40,408 nt of DNA from Anaerolineaceae bacterium (lineage in GTDB: Bacteria; Chloroflexota; Anaerolineae; Promineifilales; Promineifilaceae): contig PABI01000163.1 of the NCBI GenBank assembly GCA_002699125.1, positions 1 through 40,408 on the forward strand, written 5' to 3'. Within the stretch, counting starts at the first letter, position 1; the number at the start of each line of letters is the position of its first letter. Both the position numbers and the translations under genes were made by a program. A model generated the notes under the pieces. It made no database searches, was not told where the DNA came from, and saw only the letters and a list, made by a program, of their open reading frames with translations. This document shows positions 7,340-14,803 of this stretch, in pieces.

Positions 7340-7374
7340 ACACGGCTGATCCTTCTTTCTAGGCTCGGCCGTGT
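7340..7374 (+). other. Conserved trailer hairpin 2
   Basis: ACACGGC (7340-7346) pairs perfectly with GCCGTGT (7368-7374). The loop includes CCTTCTTTCTAGG, which can pair over ten bases with AGAAAGGAGG of the leaders. It follows the zinc-ribbon gene directly. Confidence 0.5.
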
Positions 7375-7391
7375 CACATATTGAGTTAATC

Positions 7392-7808
7392 ATGTATAGA
7401 AAAAAAAGTAAAGGAACAAAACCAATATTTACCCGTACCCCACCTGCGTGGTGCGCCCAACTATGTTTGAACAACATGAACGAGGATTGCATCACGCATT
7501 GTGCGCCTAAACGGAACACGGCTCATTTTAAGCTGAAAGAGGCTGTCAACTTGGAAGATTTGGCACGTTTCCCACAAAGAGCCTGGCAAGAAGAAATGAC
7601 CTCAGCCGAACGTCAAGCGATAGCTGGAGTGTATTTAAAAGTGATTATTGACCATATGAAGGGGATTAGAAATGAACCATCTCGAACCTATCCTGACAGT
7701 ATCGGAAGCCGCCGCTTACTTGAAGCTCTCAAAAAGCAAGCTCTATCTCATGGTGCAGAAGAAACAGATTCCCCATCTCAAAATGGGCAAGTCAGTACGA
7801 ATTCGTGA
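7392..7808 (+). CDS. Cys-rich hypothetical protein overlapping the next gene
   Basis: From the ATG at 7392 the frame gives 138 residues. An earlier GTG at 7371 lies inside trailer 2, and no ribosome-binding site is evident. A four-Cys segment (WCAQLCLNNMNEDCITHC) could bind metal, and a helical part follows (AWQEEMTSAERQAIAGVY). The last 45 codons overlap the helix-turn-helix gene at 7672 in another frame by 137 bases. The overlapping tail looks less protein-like, so the gene may have lost its original stop, or the extreme C-terminus may be extended. Family unknown. Confidence 0.5.
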   Translation: MYRKKSKGTKPIFTRTPPAWCAQLCLNNMNEDCITHCAPKRNTAHFKLKEAVNLEDLARFPQRAWQEEMTSAERQAIAGVYLKVIIDHMKGIRNEPSRTYPDSIGSRRLLEALKKQALSHGAEETDSPSQNGQVSTNS

Positions 7809-7872
7809 ATGCGACCTGCTTGCCTGGATTGAGGAACAAATCGTACAAAACGACGGTTCGCTGTATTCGTAA
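7672..7872 (+). CDS. Excisionase-like helix-turn-helix protein, 66 aa
   Basis: This is a 66-residue protein with the pattern ILTVSEAAAYLKLSKSKLYL, then a basic wing region and IRECDLLAWIEEQI. It is a textbook HTH_17/excisionase (Xis) domain, as found next to the attachment sites of integrative elements. It is the last island gene, about 170 bases from the tRNA-Arg 3' end. That is where an excisionase and integrase are expected, yet no integrase follows. The preceding Cys-rich frame overlaps it by 137 bases. A GGGGA sequence lies eight bases before the ATG. Confidence 0.85.
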   Translation: MNHLEPILTVSEAAAYLKLSKSKLYLMVQKKQIPHLKMGKSVRIRECDLLAWIEEQIVQNDGSLYS

Positions 7873-7982
7873 AATTACCCCGCTACCCGTTTTTATGCCC
7901 TCTTAATCCAGCTTTTTTCCTCATTTAAACGCCATTTAAGTCTTTTGAAACCGCTACCCCAATTGCTACCCTCCTTACAAAG
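7873..7982. repeat. Intergenic segment with three GCTACCC repeats, possible attachment region
   Basis: GCTACCC occurs at 7882-7888, 7953-7959 and 7965-7971 in a gene-free stretch between the Xis-like gene and the tRNA-Arg gene. Short direct repeats here could be integrase arm sites. No duplicate of the tRNA 3' end was found elsewhere in the window. Confidence 0.3.
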
Positions 7983-8016
7983 AAAAACCTCCACACCCGA
8001 AGATGTGGAGGTTTTT
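7983..8016. terminator. Strong bidirectional terminator
   Basis: AAAAACCTCCACA (7983-7995) pairs perfectly with TGTGGAGGTTTTT (8004-8016) around an eight-base loop. A-tract before and T-tract after allow termination in both directions: for the island gene on the plus strand and the tRNA transcript on the minus strand. Confidence 0.8.
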
Positions 8017-8041
8017 TAGGGTTTTACCCCTGTATATGGTG

Positions 8042-8115
8042 TACGCCCTGAGGGACTCGAACCCCCGACCTTCTGGTTCGTAGCCAGACGCTCTAATCCA
8101 CTGAGCTAAGGGCGC
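8042..8115 (-). tRNA. tRNA-Arg (anticodon ACG)
   Basis: The minus strand folds into a full cloverleaf. The acceptor stem GCGCCCT pairs with AGGGCGT (the first pair is G-T), the anticodon stem TCTGG pairs with CCAGA around CTACGAA, and the T arm is GGGGG-TTCGAGT-CCCTC. The discriminator is A and CCA is not encoded. Its 3' end faces the accessory island, as is usual for a tRNA used as an integration target. Confidence 0.93.
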
Positions 8116-8169
8116 ATAATTTATTGTTAGTGTAGCCTGTAACCCCAATGACGGCCGTTGGCTTAAAGG

Positions 8170-8258
8170 CGGGGAGGAAGGGATTCGAACCCTTGAACGG
8201 CTTTTACACCGTTAACCGCTTAGCAGGCGGCCCCAATCGTCCACTCTGGCACCTCCCC
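8170..8258 (-). tRNA. tRNA-Ser (anticodon GCT)
   Basis: The acceptor GGGGAGG pairs with CCTCCCC and the discriminator is G. The anticodon loop CTGCTAA gives GCT. A long variable arm (around AACGGTGTAAAAGCCGTT) marks it as a class II serine tRNA. CCA is not encoded. Confidence 0.93.
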
Positions 8259-8310
8259 TAAAAGCCAACGCTGCCAGGTAAAGGCCTACACTCTGTTGGT
8301 AAAACTGAGG

Positions 8311-8397
8311 CGGAGGGAGAGGGATTCGAACCCTCGGTAGGCTGTTGCCTACTACGGTTTTCAAGACCGTCGCAATCGTCCACTCTGCCATCCCTCC
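8311..8397 (-). tRNA. tRNA-Ser (anticodon TGA)
   Basis: The acceptor GGAGGGA pairs with TCCCTCC and the discriminator is G. The anticodon loop CTTGAAA gives TGA. The long variable arm (TAGGCAACAGCCTA) is a clear class II feature. It is the first gene of the minus-strand tRNA cluster and CCA is not encoded. Confidence 0.93.
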
Positions 8398-8554
8398 AGG
8401 CTGTGGAGGGGGTTTTTCAACCCGGTCGCGAAGTATAGCACGCCGTTTTTTGTGTGTCAAAGTTAAGCGCCCTTTCTCGGCAACTTCACATGAGATTGTA
8501 TCGTACCCGCTTATCCGCTATCATTTGCCCAGCATTCACAAAATGAGGCAATTC

Positions 8555-10420
8555 ATGAGCGATTCGGAAGGTTCCAACGATTTTTTCACGATTTTGGGCG
8601 GTGAGCTTAAGCAGCTTTGGCAAGATTTTAAGAACGGCTGGCGGCAAACGGCCGTTTCCCTGCGTAACGGTCTTCGTCGCCTGAGACGGGCTGAACTAGA
8701 CTATGTGGTCTTAGCTATTGGTGGGGCTATGCCGGAGCGTTCCGAGCCGCCGCGCAGCTTCATTGAGCGCCAATTGCCCCTGCCCGACCCACCTCTCAGC
8801 CTGGAAGAGTTTAACCACCGCCTGACCCGCATCGCCGACGCCGATAACGTGCGCGGCCTCCTGCTCATTTGCAATGGCATCAGTGCCGGTGCCGCCACCA
8901 TGCAAAATATTCGGCGCTCGCTGGAACGGCTCAAGGCCGCGGGGAAAACCGTTATTATCTATACACCTTACCTTGACCTGCGCCATTATTATTTAGCCTC
9001 GGTGGCCGACCGCATTATTGTGCCGCCCACGGCCCAATTCGAAGCGTATGGACTGCATTCCGAAGTCACCTACCTGAAAACAGCGCTGGACAAGGTGGGT
9101 ATTGGTGTCGATGGCGTGCAGATTTCACCTTACAAAACGGCGGCAAACCCCCTCATCAACAACACCATCACCCCAGAAGAGAAAGAACAGCTCGATTGGC
9201 TGCTGGATGACTTGTATGACCAGATTACAGCGGCAATGGCAGACGGCCGTAATCTCCCCCAAACCACCATCCAGGAGCTCATGAACCAGGTACCGCTCTC
9301 CGCCGAAGACGCGCTGGTCGCCGGGCTGGTTGATGAGCTGGCTTATCAAGATGAGCTGGCTTACCTGCTGGCCGATTCGTCCGAAGAAGAAGTAGAAGAA
9401 TCGGATGAATCGGCTGATGAAACCAATGCGCCAGATGAAGCGGAAGACACGGAGGATACCGAAGAAGCAGCGAAGGCAGAGCGCCCCCAGGCGACCCTGA
9501 TCAATTGGCGGCGAGCAGAATCCCGCCTGACGGAAAAAATGCGACAACGCAGCCGCCAATTCATTGGAGTGGTTAGCGTGGAAGGGGCCATCAATATGGG
9601 CAACAACCAAAGCCCGCCCATCGATCTGCCCATTCCCATTGTTGGCGGGCAGCTTGCCGGGGAGCAAACCATCGCCTACTTGCTGCGCCAGGCCGAAAAG
9701 CTGGACGACATGGCCGGGCTGATCTTGCATGTTGATTCGCCCGGTGGCTCGGCGCTGGCCTCTGATCTGATCGCCCGTGAAGTTCAGCGCTTGAGCCAGA
9801 AAAAGCCGGTACTGGCTTACATGGGCAGTTCTGCTACCTCTGGCGGCTACTACGTAAGCGCCTATGCCCAACACATCATGAGCCAATCGCTGACCATCAC
9901 CGGCTCCATTGGCGTTGTGGGTTTTCGCCTGCACACTCAGGGGCTTTATGAAAAAATTGGGGTTAATCGAGTGAGCCTGGATCGTGGCAGCAGCGCCGGC
10001 TTTTTCAACGATATACGGCCGTTCACCCCGGAAGAGCTGGAAACGTGGCAAAATCTGATTATCCACTCCTATAACCAGTTCAAAGAGGTTGTAGCCGAGG
10101 GGCGCGATTTGCCATTCGATGAATTGGACGAAATCTGTCTGGGGCGTGTTTGGACGGGGCAGCAGGCGCTGGAGCACCGGCTGGTAGACAGCCATGGCGA
10201 CTTCATGGATGCGGTGCATAAGCTGGCCGAATTAGCTGAACTGCCTGATCCGGCCACGCATGACATTCCGGTGGTGAATCTGTTCGCCAAAACCACCCGC
10301 TACGTCACGCCCCAACCGTTTGAAATTGCGGAAACACTGGCAAACTTGCTGGCACCGGAACGATTACAAGCATTCAACAACAAACCGCTCTATTTGTCGC
10401 CGTATTTCATCAATATTTAA
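8555..10420 (+). CDS. sppA: Signal peptide peptidase SppA, long (67K-type) form
   Basis: This is a serine protease of the S49 family that clears cleaved signal peptides. The 621-residue length matches the double-domain E. coli-type enzyme (618). The general-base Lys is K194 in SPYKTAANPL in the N-terminal domain. The nucleophile is S429 in SSATSGGYY, and HVDSPGG precedes it. The ATG at 8555 has GAGG six bases upstream; an ATG at 8543 is also possible, and frames reaching further upstream run into the tRNA. Oddities: no obvious N-terminal membrane anchor is present, and residues about 275-305 are an acidic Glu/Asp insert between the domains. It may be peripheral or cytoplasmic, as has been seen for some SppA relatives. 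Confidence 0.92.
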   Translation: MSDSEGSNDFFTILGGELKQLWQDFKNGWRQTAVSLRNGLRRLRRAELDYVVLAIGGAMPERSEPPRSFIERQLPLPDPPLSLEEFNHRLTRIADADNVRGLLLICNGISAGAATMQNIRRSLERLKAAGKTVIIYTPYLDLRHYYLASVADRIIVPPTAQFEAYGLHSEVTYLKTALDKVGIGVDGVQISPYKTAANPLINNTITPEEKEQLDWLLDDLYDQITAAMADGRNLPQTTIQELMNQVPLSAEDALVAGLVDELAYQDELAYLLADSSEEEVEESDESADETNAPDEAEDTEDTEEAAKAERPQATLINWRRAESRLTEKMRQRSRQFIGVVSVEGAINMGNNQSPPIDLPIPIVGGQLAGEQTIAYLLRQAEKLDDMAGLILHVDSPGGSALASDLIAREVQRLSQKKPVLAYMGSSATSGGYYVSAYAQHIMSQSLTITGSIGVVGFRLHTQGLYEKIGVNRVSLDRGSSAGFFNDIRPFTPEELETWQNLIIHSYNQFKEVVAEGRDLPFDELDEICLGRVWTGQQALEHRLVDSHGDFMDAVHKLAELAELPDPATHDIPVVNLFAKTTRYVTPQPFEIAETLANLLAPERLQAFNNKPLYLSPYFINI

Positions 10421-10441
10421 TTATGCAGACTGGAAAAAGCT

Positions 10442-10513
10442 CATCACGAATAAGACGAATGCGTCGAATCAAACAAAATATCGAGGTGTTCGACTATTCG
10501 TCGCATTCGTGAT
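10442..10513. repeat. Palindromic CGAAT-type periodic repeat
   Basis: TCACGAATAAGACGAATGCG on the left mirrors the right arm ending CTATTCGTCGCATTCGTGA. The units ACGAAT/ATTCGT recur every seven to nine bases. The same unit family is seen at 23003-23085 and 28725-28757. It lies in the sppA-nadE gap and might act as a terminator hairpin. Confidence 0.65.
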
Positions 10514-10531
10514 TGTTTTTAAGGAAGAACC

Positions 10532-11383
10532 ATGACAACAACGGCCGTTTCCCCCAAACACATTAAAAGCCTCCACATCGACACCAAAGTGGCTGAGCTG
10601 GTGTTGACCAAATTTCTGGAAAATGAAATCAGGAAGGCGGGCTTTCAAAAAGCGGTGCTGGGGCTGTCTGGCGGCATTGATTCAGCCCTGTCCTGCTACC
10701 TGGTTACGAAAGCGTTGGGACCAGAAAACGTGTTGGCGCTGCGCCTGCCGCACAAAGTTTCCTCGGCTGAAAGCCTGGCCCACGCCGATCTGATCATTGA
10801 GGCGTTGGGCATCCGCAGCGAGACGGTGGAGATCACCGGCATGGTCGAAGCGCTGGCCGACGCCTCGCCGGACATGAACGCCCATCGCAAAGGCAACGTC
10901 ATGGCCCGCGCCCGTATGACCATCATTTTTGACCGCTCTCTGCGGGAAAACGCGTTGGTCATCGGCACCAGCAACAAAACGGAGTTGATGCTGGGCTACG
11001 GCACCATCTATGGCGACCTGGCCTCGGCCATCAACCCCATTGGCGACCTGTACAAAACCCAGGTGCGGCAGCTTTCTCGCGCGTTGGGCGTGCCGGACGT
11101 GATCATTGACAAAGCGCCTTCGGCCGATCTCATTCCCGGCCAGACTGATGAGGATGATTTTGGTTTTTCCTATGAACGCGTGGACCGACTGCTTTATCTG
11201 ATGCTGGATGAGCGGTATTCGCAGGATGAGGCGATGGCGGCGGGATTTGAACGGCCGTTTGTCGAACAGGTCCTCAAAATGGTGCAGCGCTCCCAATACA
11301 AGCGCACCATGCCCATCATCCCCAAAATTAGCGACCGCTCCATCACGCATGATTTCAGGTATTTGCGGGATTGGGGCACGTGA
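10532..11383 (+). CDS. nadE: NH3-dependent NAD+ synthetase
   Basis: This enzyme makes NAD+ from deamido-NAD+, ATP and ammonia in the cytoplasm, the last step of NAD biosynthesis. The 283-residue protein carries the PP-loop SGGIDS at residues 46-51. It also has the typical GTSNKTELMLGYGT segment, then GDLYKTQVRQLSRALGVP, and KAPSADLIPGQTDEDDFGFSY near the C-terminal half. There is no nitrilase/glutaminase domain, so ammonia must come from elsewhere. AAGGAAG precedes the ATG at 10532. The stop codon runs into a heptanucleotide repeat. Confidence 0.95.
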   Translation: MTTTAVSPKHIKSLHIDTKVAELVLTKFLENEIRKAGFQKAVLGLSGGIDSALSCYLVTKALGPENVLALRLPHKVSSAESLAHADLIIEALGIRSETVEITGMVEALADASPDMNAHRKGNVMARARMTIIFDRSLRENALVIGTSNKTELMLGYGTIYGDLASAINPIGDLYKTQVRQLSRALGVPDVIIDKAPSADLIPGQTDEDDFGFSYERVDRLLYLMLDERYSQDEAMAAGFERPFVEQVLKMVQRSQYKRTMPIIPKISDRSITHDFRYLRDWGT

Positions 11384-11386
11384 TGA

Positions 11387-12991
11387 ATGGTTAATGGTAA
11401 ATTGTTAATGTTTAATGGTTGGGTAGCGCGGTTTTTGAAGACCGTTGGTGTGACACTGTTTTTGCTTTTTCTGGTGCAGCAGGCGGGGGCGGAGCCGGAA
11501 TGGCAGCGCAAGGTAGATCCGTTTTTGCTGGCAGCGGTGCAGGCAAGGCCTGCTGGCGAAAGTGCGCCCCAGACAGAGTTTTTGGTGCGGATGGCGGCAC
11601 AGGCAGATTTGTCAGCCGCGGCGGAAATTGTGGACAAGACAGAAAAAGGCACTTTTGTTTATGAGCAGTTAACAGCCGTCGCCCAGCAAACACAAGCCTC
11701 GCTTTTAGCACAATTGGCGGGGATGGGCGTGGCGGAGGTACGGCCGTTCTGGATTACCAACATGGTCTGGGTACGGGGTGATCTGGACACAATTGCCACC
11801 GTTGCCCAGCGCAGCGATGTGGCTTACCTGTATGCCAATCCGCAGGTAGCGCTGGGTGTTTTGCCAGATGTGCCAGAAGTGGGGTTTAGGGATACGGCCG
11901 TTGGCGCTGTCAATGCTATCGAATGGAACATCAGCCACATCCGGGCTGATCAGGTCTGGGAAGCAGGCTTTACCGGGCAGGGCGTAGTCATCGGCGGGCA
12001 AGATACCGGCTACGATTGGGATCATCCGGCGCTTATCAACCAGTATCGCGGCTGGGACGGCAGCAGCGCCAACCACAACTACAACTGGCACGACGCCATT
12101 GAAGTAAATAATGAAGATTGCCTGGGAAACTCCCCTGAACCGTGCGACGATTTGGATCACGGCACACATACCCTGGGGATCATGGTCGGTAACGATCTGG
12201 TTCCCACCGCCGACGGCTGGCCAAGTGCCGCCACACACGCTATTGGCGTAGCTCCTGGTGCCCAATGGATTGGCTGCCGCAACATGAACAATGGCTATGG
12301 CACCCCGGAAAGCTACACCGAATGTTACGAATGGTTTGTCGCCCCCTATCCCCTCGGTGGCAACCCGATGACCGATGGCGACCCCGGCAAAGCGCCGCAC
12401 GTCATCAATAATTCCTGGGGCTGCCCGCCTATTGAAGGCTGCTCGCCCGATATTTTGGAGGCCGTGGTAAATAACGTGCGGGCGGCCGGCATCGTCACGG
12501 TCCATTCGGCAGGCAATGAAGGATTAGGCGGCTGCGATACAGTACAAAATCCTGCCGCAACTTATCCAGCATCGTTCACCGTCGGCTCAACGGACATCAA
12601 TGACGTAATTGCCGGCACCAGCAGCCGCGGCCCCTCCACGTTTGATAGCGGTCTCAAGCCAGACATTTCCGCCCCCGGGGTAAATGTTCGTTCAACGTTG
12701 CCCAACGGACTTTACGGCACCAAGTCGGGCACAAGCATGGCTGCACCGCACGTCGCTGGCGTAGTGGCACTGCTTATTTCGGCCAATCCGGCATTGGCGG
12801 GGGATGTGGATGAAATTGAGGCGATTTTGCAGGAGACAGCCGTTCCCCGCACCAGTTCACAAAGCTGCGGCGGCGATCGGCCAACCGATGTACCGAATCA
12901 TGTGTATGGCTACGGCCGTGTCGACGCCCTGGCCCCCATCTTGCAGCAGTTCCCCCTAAAGCTCTACCTGCCATTTTCTGTTAGCGAATAA
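11387..12991 (+). CDS. Secreted subtilisin-like serine protease (S8)
   Basis: This is a 534-residue S8 peptidase. A hydrophobic segment (VGVTLFLLFLVQQAGA, about residues 20-35) is a signal peptide. Residues about 60-160 look like an inhibitor-type propeptide. The catalytic triad is D206 (GGQDTGYD), H258 (DLDHGTHTLGIM) and S450 (GTSMAAPHVAG), with the oxyanion Asn in NNSWG near 341. It most resembles bacillopeptidase F-type enzymes. The first ten codons are made from a 7-nt repeat array, so the true start may be the ATG at 11408 rather than 11387; neither has a clear ribosome-binding site. The C-terminus, LKLYLPFSVSE, resembles short YLP tails that I associate with secreted Chloroflexota proteins. 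Confidence 0.93.
   Translation: MVNGKLLMFNGWVARFLKTVGVTLFLLFLVQQAGAEPEWQRKVDPFLLAAVQARPAGESAPQTEFLVRMAAQADLSAAAEIVDKTEKGTFVYEQLTAVAQQTQASLLAQLAGMGVAEVRPFWITNMVWVRGDLDTIATVAQRSDVAYLYANPQVALGVLPDVPEVGFRDTAVGAVNAIEWNISHIRADQVWEAGFTGQGVVIGGQDTGYDWDHPALINQYRGWDGSSANHNYNWHDAIEVNNEDCLGNSPEPCDDLDHGTHTLGIMVGNDLVPTADGWPSAATHAIGVAPGAQWIGCRNMNNGYGTPESYTECYEWFVAPYPLGGNPMTDGDPGKAPHVINNSWGCPPIEGCSPDILEAVVNNVRAAGIVTVHSAGNEGLGGCDTVQNPAATYPASFTVGSTDINDVIAGTSSRGPSTFDSGLKPDISAPGVNVRSTLPNGLYGTKSGTSMAAPHVAGVVALLISANPALAGDVDEIEAILQETAVPRTSSQSCGGDRPTDVPNHVYGYGRVDALAPILQQFPLKLYLPFSVSE
11389..11416. repeat. Heptanucleotide repeat array (GGTTAAT type)
   Basis: Four consecutive 7-base units can be read: GGTTAAT, GGTAAAT, TGTTAAT and GTTTAAT. 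They bridge the nadE stop and the protease start and are translated in the protease frame. The same unit family occurs at 27632-27673. Confidence 0.7.
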
Positions 12992-13020
12992 TCCGGTAAA
13001 ATCCACTTCGGGAAGAAAAT

Positions 13021-13080
13021 GAGAACCGCAGATTTCGCAGATTTCGCAGATTTTTCTCTGCGCCTCCGCGCCTCTGCGTT
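13021..13080. repeat. CGCAGATTT tandem repeat with GC-rich tail
   Basis: CGCAGATTT occurs three times in a row from about 13025, followed by CTCTGCGCCTCCGCGCCTCTGCG. A related palindromic version (CAGATTTCGCAGATT) lies at 26797-26871. It fills most of the gap before the next gene. Confidence 0.65.
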
Positions 13081-13097
13081 AAGGCTTAGGAGACAAG

Positions 13098-14012
13098 ATG
13101 AAACGTGCCGTAAGCATCAGTTTAGGCAGTTCCGAACGAGACAAAAAAGTAGAAGTTGAGCTGCTCGGCGAGTGCGTCAGCGTAGAGCGGCGCGGCACCG
13201 ATGGCGACATTGCCAAAGCCACCGCCCTCTTCACCGAGCTGGATGGCCAGGTGGATGCCCTGGGTGTGGGCGGCATTGATTTGTGGGTGAAGATGGACGA
13301 CAAAACGTGGAACATCTCCGCCGCCCATAAATTGATCCAGGGCGTGAAGCAAACACCGGTGGTGGATGGCAGCGGGCTGAAAAACACGCTGGAAGCCCAG
13401 GCCGCCCAAACGCTGGTGGCTGAGCTTGGTGCAGGCTACGCGCAAGGGCGCGCTCTGCTCACCGCGGCCATCGACCGGTATGGCATGACCAAATCGTTTG
13501 TGGCCCAGGGGTACGAAATTGTGTTTGGCGACTTGATGTTTGCCCTGGGCATTCCCATCCCCATCCGCAGTTTCAGCACCTTTAAAGTTGTGGCCCGACT
13601 GCTGGCCGCCCCGGCCACCAAGCTGCCCATCAGCGTGCTCTATCCCACCGGCGACAAGCAAGACATGATCATTCCCAAATTCACGAAGTGGTATGCGTGG
13701 GCCACGGTTATTGGCGGCGACTGCCACTACATTAAGCGGCACATGCCGGACGATTTGCGCGGCAAAGTAATTGTGACCAACACCACCACGCCCAAAGACA
13801 TGCAAATGTTTAAGGAGCGGGGCGTGACGCATGTGCTCACCACCACGCCGGTGCTGGACGGCCGTTCCTTTGGCACCAACATGATGGAAGCGGCATTAAC
13901 GGCCGTTTCTGGCAAAAATCGCCCTCTCACCGACGCTGAACTTAGTGAGATGCTGACTGAACTCAAGCTCAAACCCACTGTGCATAATTTGGAGGAACTA
14001 AAAACCGCGTGA
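13098..14012 (+). CDS. Quinate 5-dehydrogenase-like conserved protein
   Basis: The 304-residue cytoplasmic protein begins MKRAVSISLGSSERDKKVEV and has a GTDGD motif near 34 and DALGVGGIDLWV near 53. The C-terminal half has alternating beta/alpha segments such as KVIVTNTTTPKDMQMFKERG. I recall this family as one annotated quinate 5-dehydrogenase in Chloroflexota and actinobacterial genomes, but I see no canonical Rossmann GxGxxG, so the activity is unproven. AGGAGA precedes the ATG at 13098. The last codons overlap the next gene's GTG start by four bases (GTGA), so the two are translationally coupled. Confidence 0.55.
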   Translation: MKRAVSISLGSSERDKKVEVELLGECVSVERRGTDGDIAKATALFTELDGQVDALGVGGIDLWVKMDDKTWNISAAHKLIQGVKQTPVVDGSGLKNTLEAQAAQTLVAELGAGYAQGRALLTAAIDRYGMTKSFVAQGYEIVFGDLMFALGIPIPIRSFSTFKVVARLLAAPATKLPISVLYPTGDKQDMIIPKFTKWYAWATVIGGDCHYIKRHMPDDLRGKVIVTNTTTPKDMQMFKERGVTHVLTTTPVLDGRSFGTNMMEAALTAVSGKNRPLTDAELSEMLTELKLKPTVHNLEELKTA

Positions 14013-14803
14013 CAATTATTAACTGTGTCATCCTGGCCGGGGGATTGCCCCAGCCTGGTGAACCGCTTTTCGAAATGACCCAAGGCAAAAGCAAAGTACT
14101 GCTGGATATGAACGGCCGTACCATGCTAGAGCGTGTCGTCGATGCCCTGCAAAATGCAAAAACCATTGGCGAGATCGTTGTGGTGGGGCTTGGTAGCGAT
14201 TTAAGCATGACCTTTCAAAAGCCTGTTTATCACATAACCGACCAGGGCAGCCTGCTAAAAAATACCCTGGCAGGCGTCGCCAAACTACGGGAGCTGCATC
14301 CAGAAACCAACCTCATGCTCATCTGCTCCGCCGACATTCCCACCCTTACCCCGGCAATCGTCGATGACTTCATTGAAAAGTGCGCGCCATATGAAAAGGG
14401 CATTGTATACAATTTCGTTGATAAACCAACGATGGAAACCCGCTTCCCCCACTCCAATCGCACCTATGTCAAACTCAAAGATGCCCTTGTTGCCGGCGGC
14501 GACATGACCCTGATACAGGCAGATTTAACGGACAGCAATCGGGACATTTGGGAAGCACTTACTAATGCCCGCAAGCATGCCTGGCAGCTGGCTCGCATCA
14601 TTGGGTTTCGCTTTATGCTCAAATTTTTGCTGCGCCAGCTCAGTTTTGCCGATATTGAAGCCGTGACAGAACGGATCACGGGACGGCCCGCCCAAATCAT
14701 GCTCAACCCCCATGCCGAAATCGCCATGGATGCGGACAAGCCGGAGCAGGTGCTGCTGCTGCGGGCGGATATTAAACAGAGGGACGCGAGGAGTGAAAAG
14801 TAA
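14009..14803 (+). CDS. MobA-like NTP transferase domain protein
   Basis: The product is 264 residues with a nucleotidyltransferase fold. The N-terminal CVILAGGLPQPGEP is a variant of the LAGG nucleotide-binding loop, followed by KSKVLLDMNGRTMLERVVDAL, in which Lys would contact the NTP phosphates. LMLICSADIPTLTP carries the metal-binding Asp. The C-terminal third is helical. Such proteins transfer a nucleotide to a sugar phosphate or cofactor; the substrate is unknown. The GTG start at 14009 overlaps the upstream stop, suggesting a joint pathway with the quinate-dehydrogenase-like protein. Its last residues (RSEK) and stop come from a heptanucleotide array. Confidence 0.8.
   Translation: MTIINCVILAGGLPQPGEPLFEMTQGKSKVLLDMNGRTMLERVVDALQNAKTIGEIVVVGLGSDLSMTFQKPVYHITDQGSLLKNTLAGVAKLRELHPETNLMLICSADIPTLTPAIVDDFIEKCAPYEKGIVYNFVDKPTMETRFPHSNRTYVKLKDALVAGGDMTLIQADLTDSNRDIWEALTNARKHAWQLARIIGFRFMLKFLLRQLSFADIEAVTERITGRPAQIMLNPHAEIAMDADKPEQVLLLRADIKQRDARSEK

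Noticed and set aside
7024..7374. Trailer hairpins as integron attC sites
   Set aside because: The characteristic core sites (RYYYAAC and GTTRRRY) are absent and no integron integrase is present in the window.
8345..8554. N-terminal extension of SppA reaching into the tRNA cluster
   Set aside because: It would read through a tRNA-Ser gene in antisense. The ATG at 8555 has a ribosome-binding site and matches family length.
9125..10219. Long minus-strand open frame antisense to sppA (364 residues)
   Set aside because: It is a shadow of a well-supported gene with GC-biased codons. The product has no recognisable domain and is rich in His, Gln and Arg, as expected for an antisense reading.
10682..11350. 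Minus-strand open frame antisense to nadE
   Set aside because: The nadE frame is unambiguous. The antisense product is low-complexity and without a domain.
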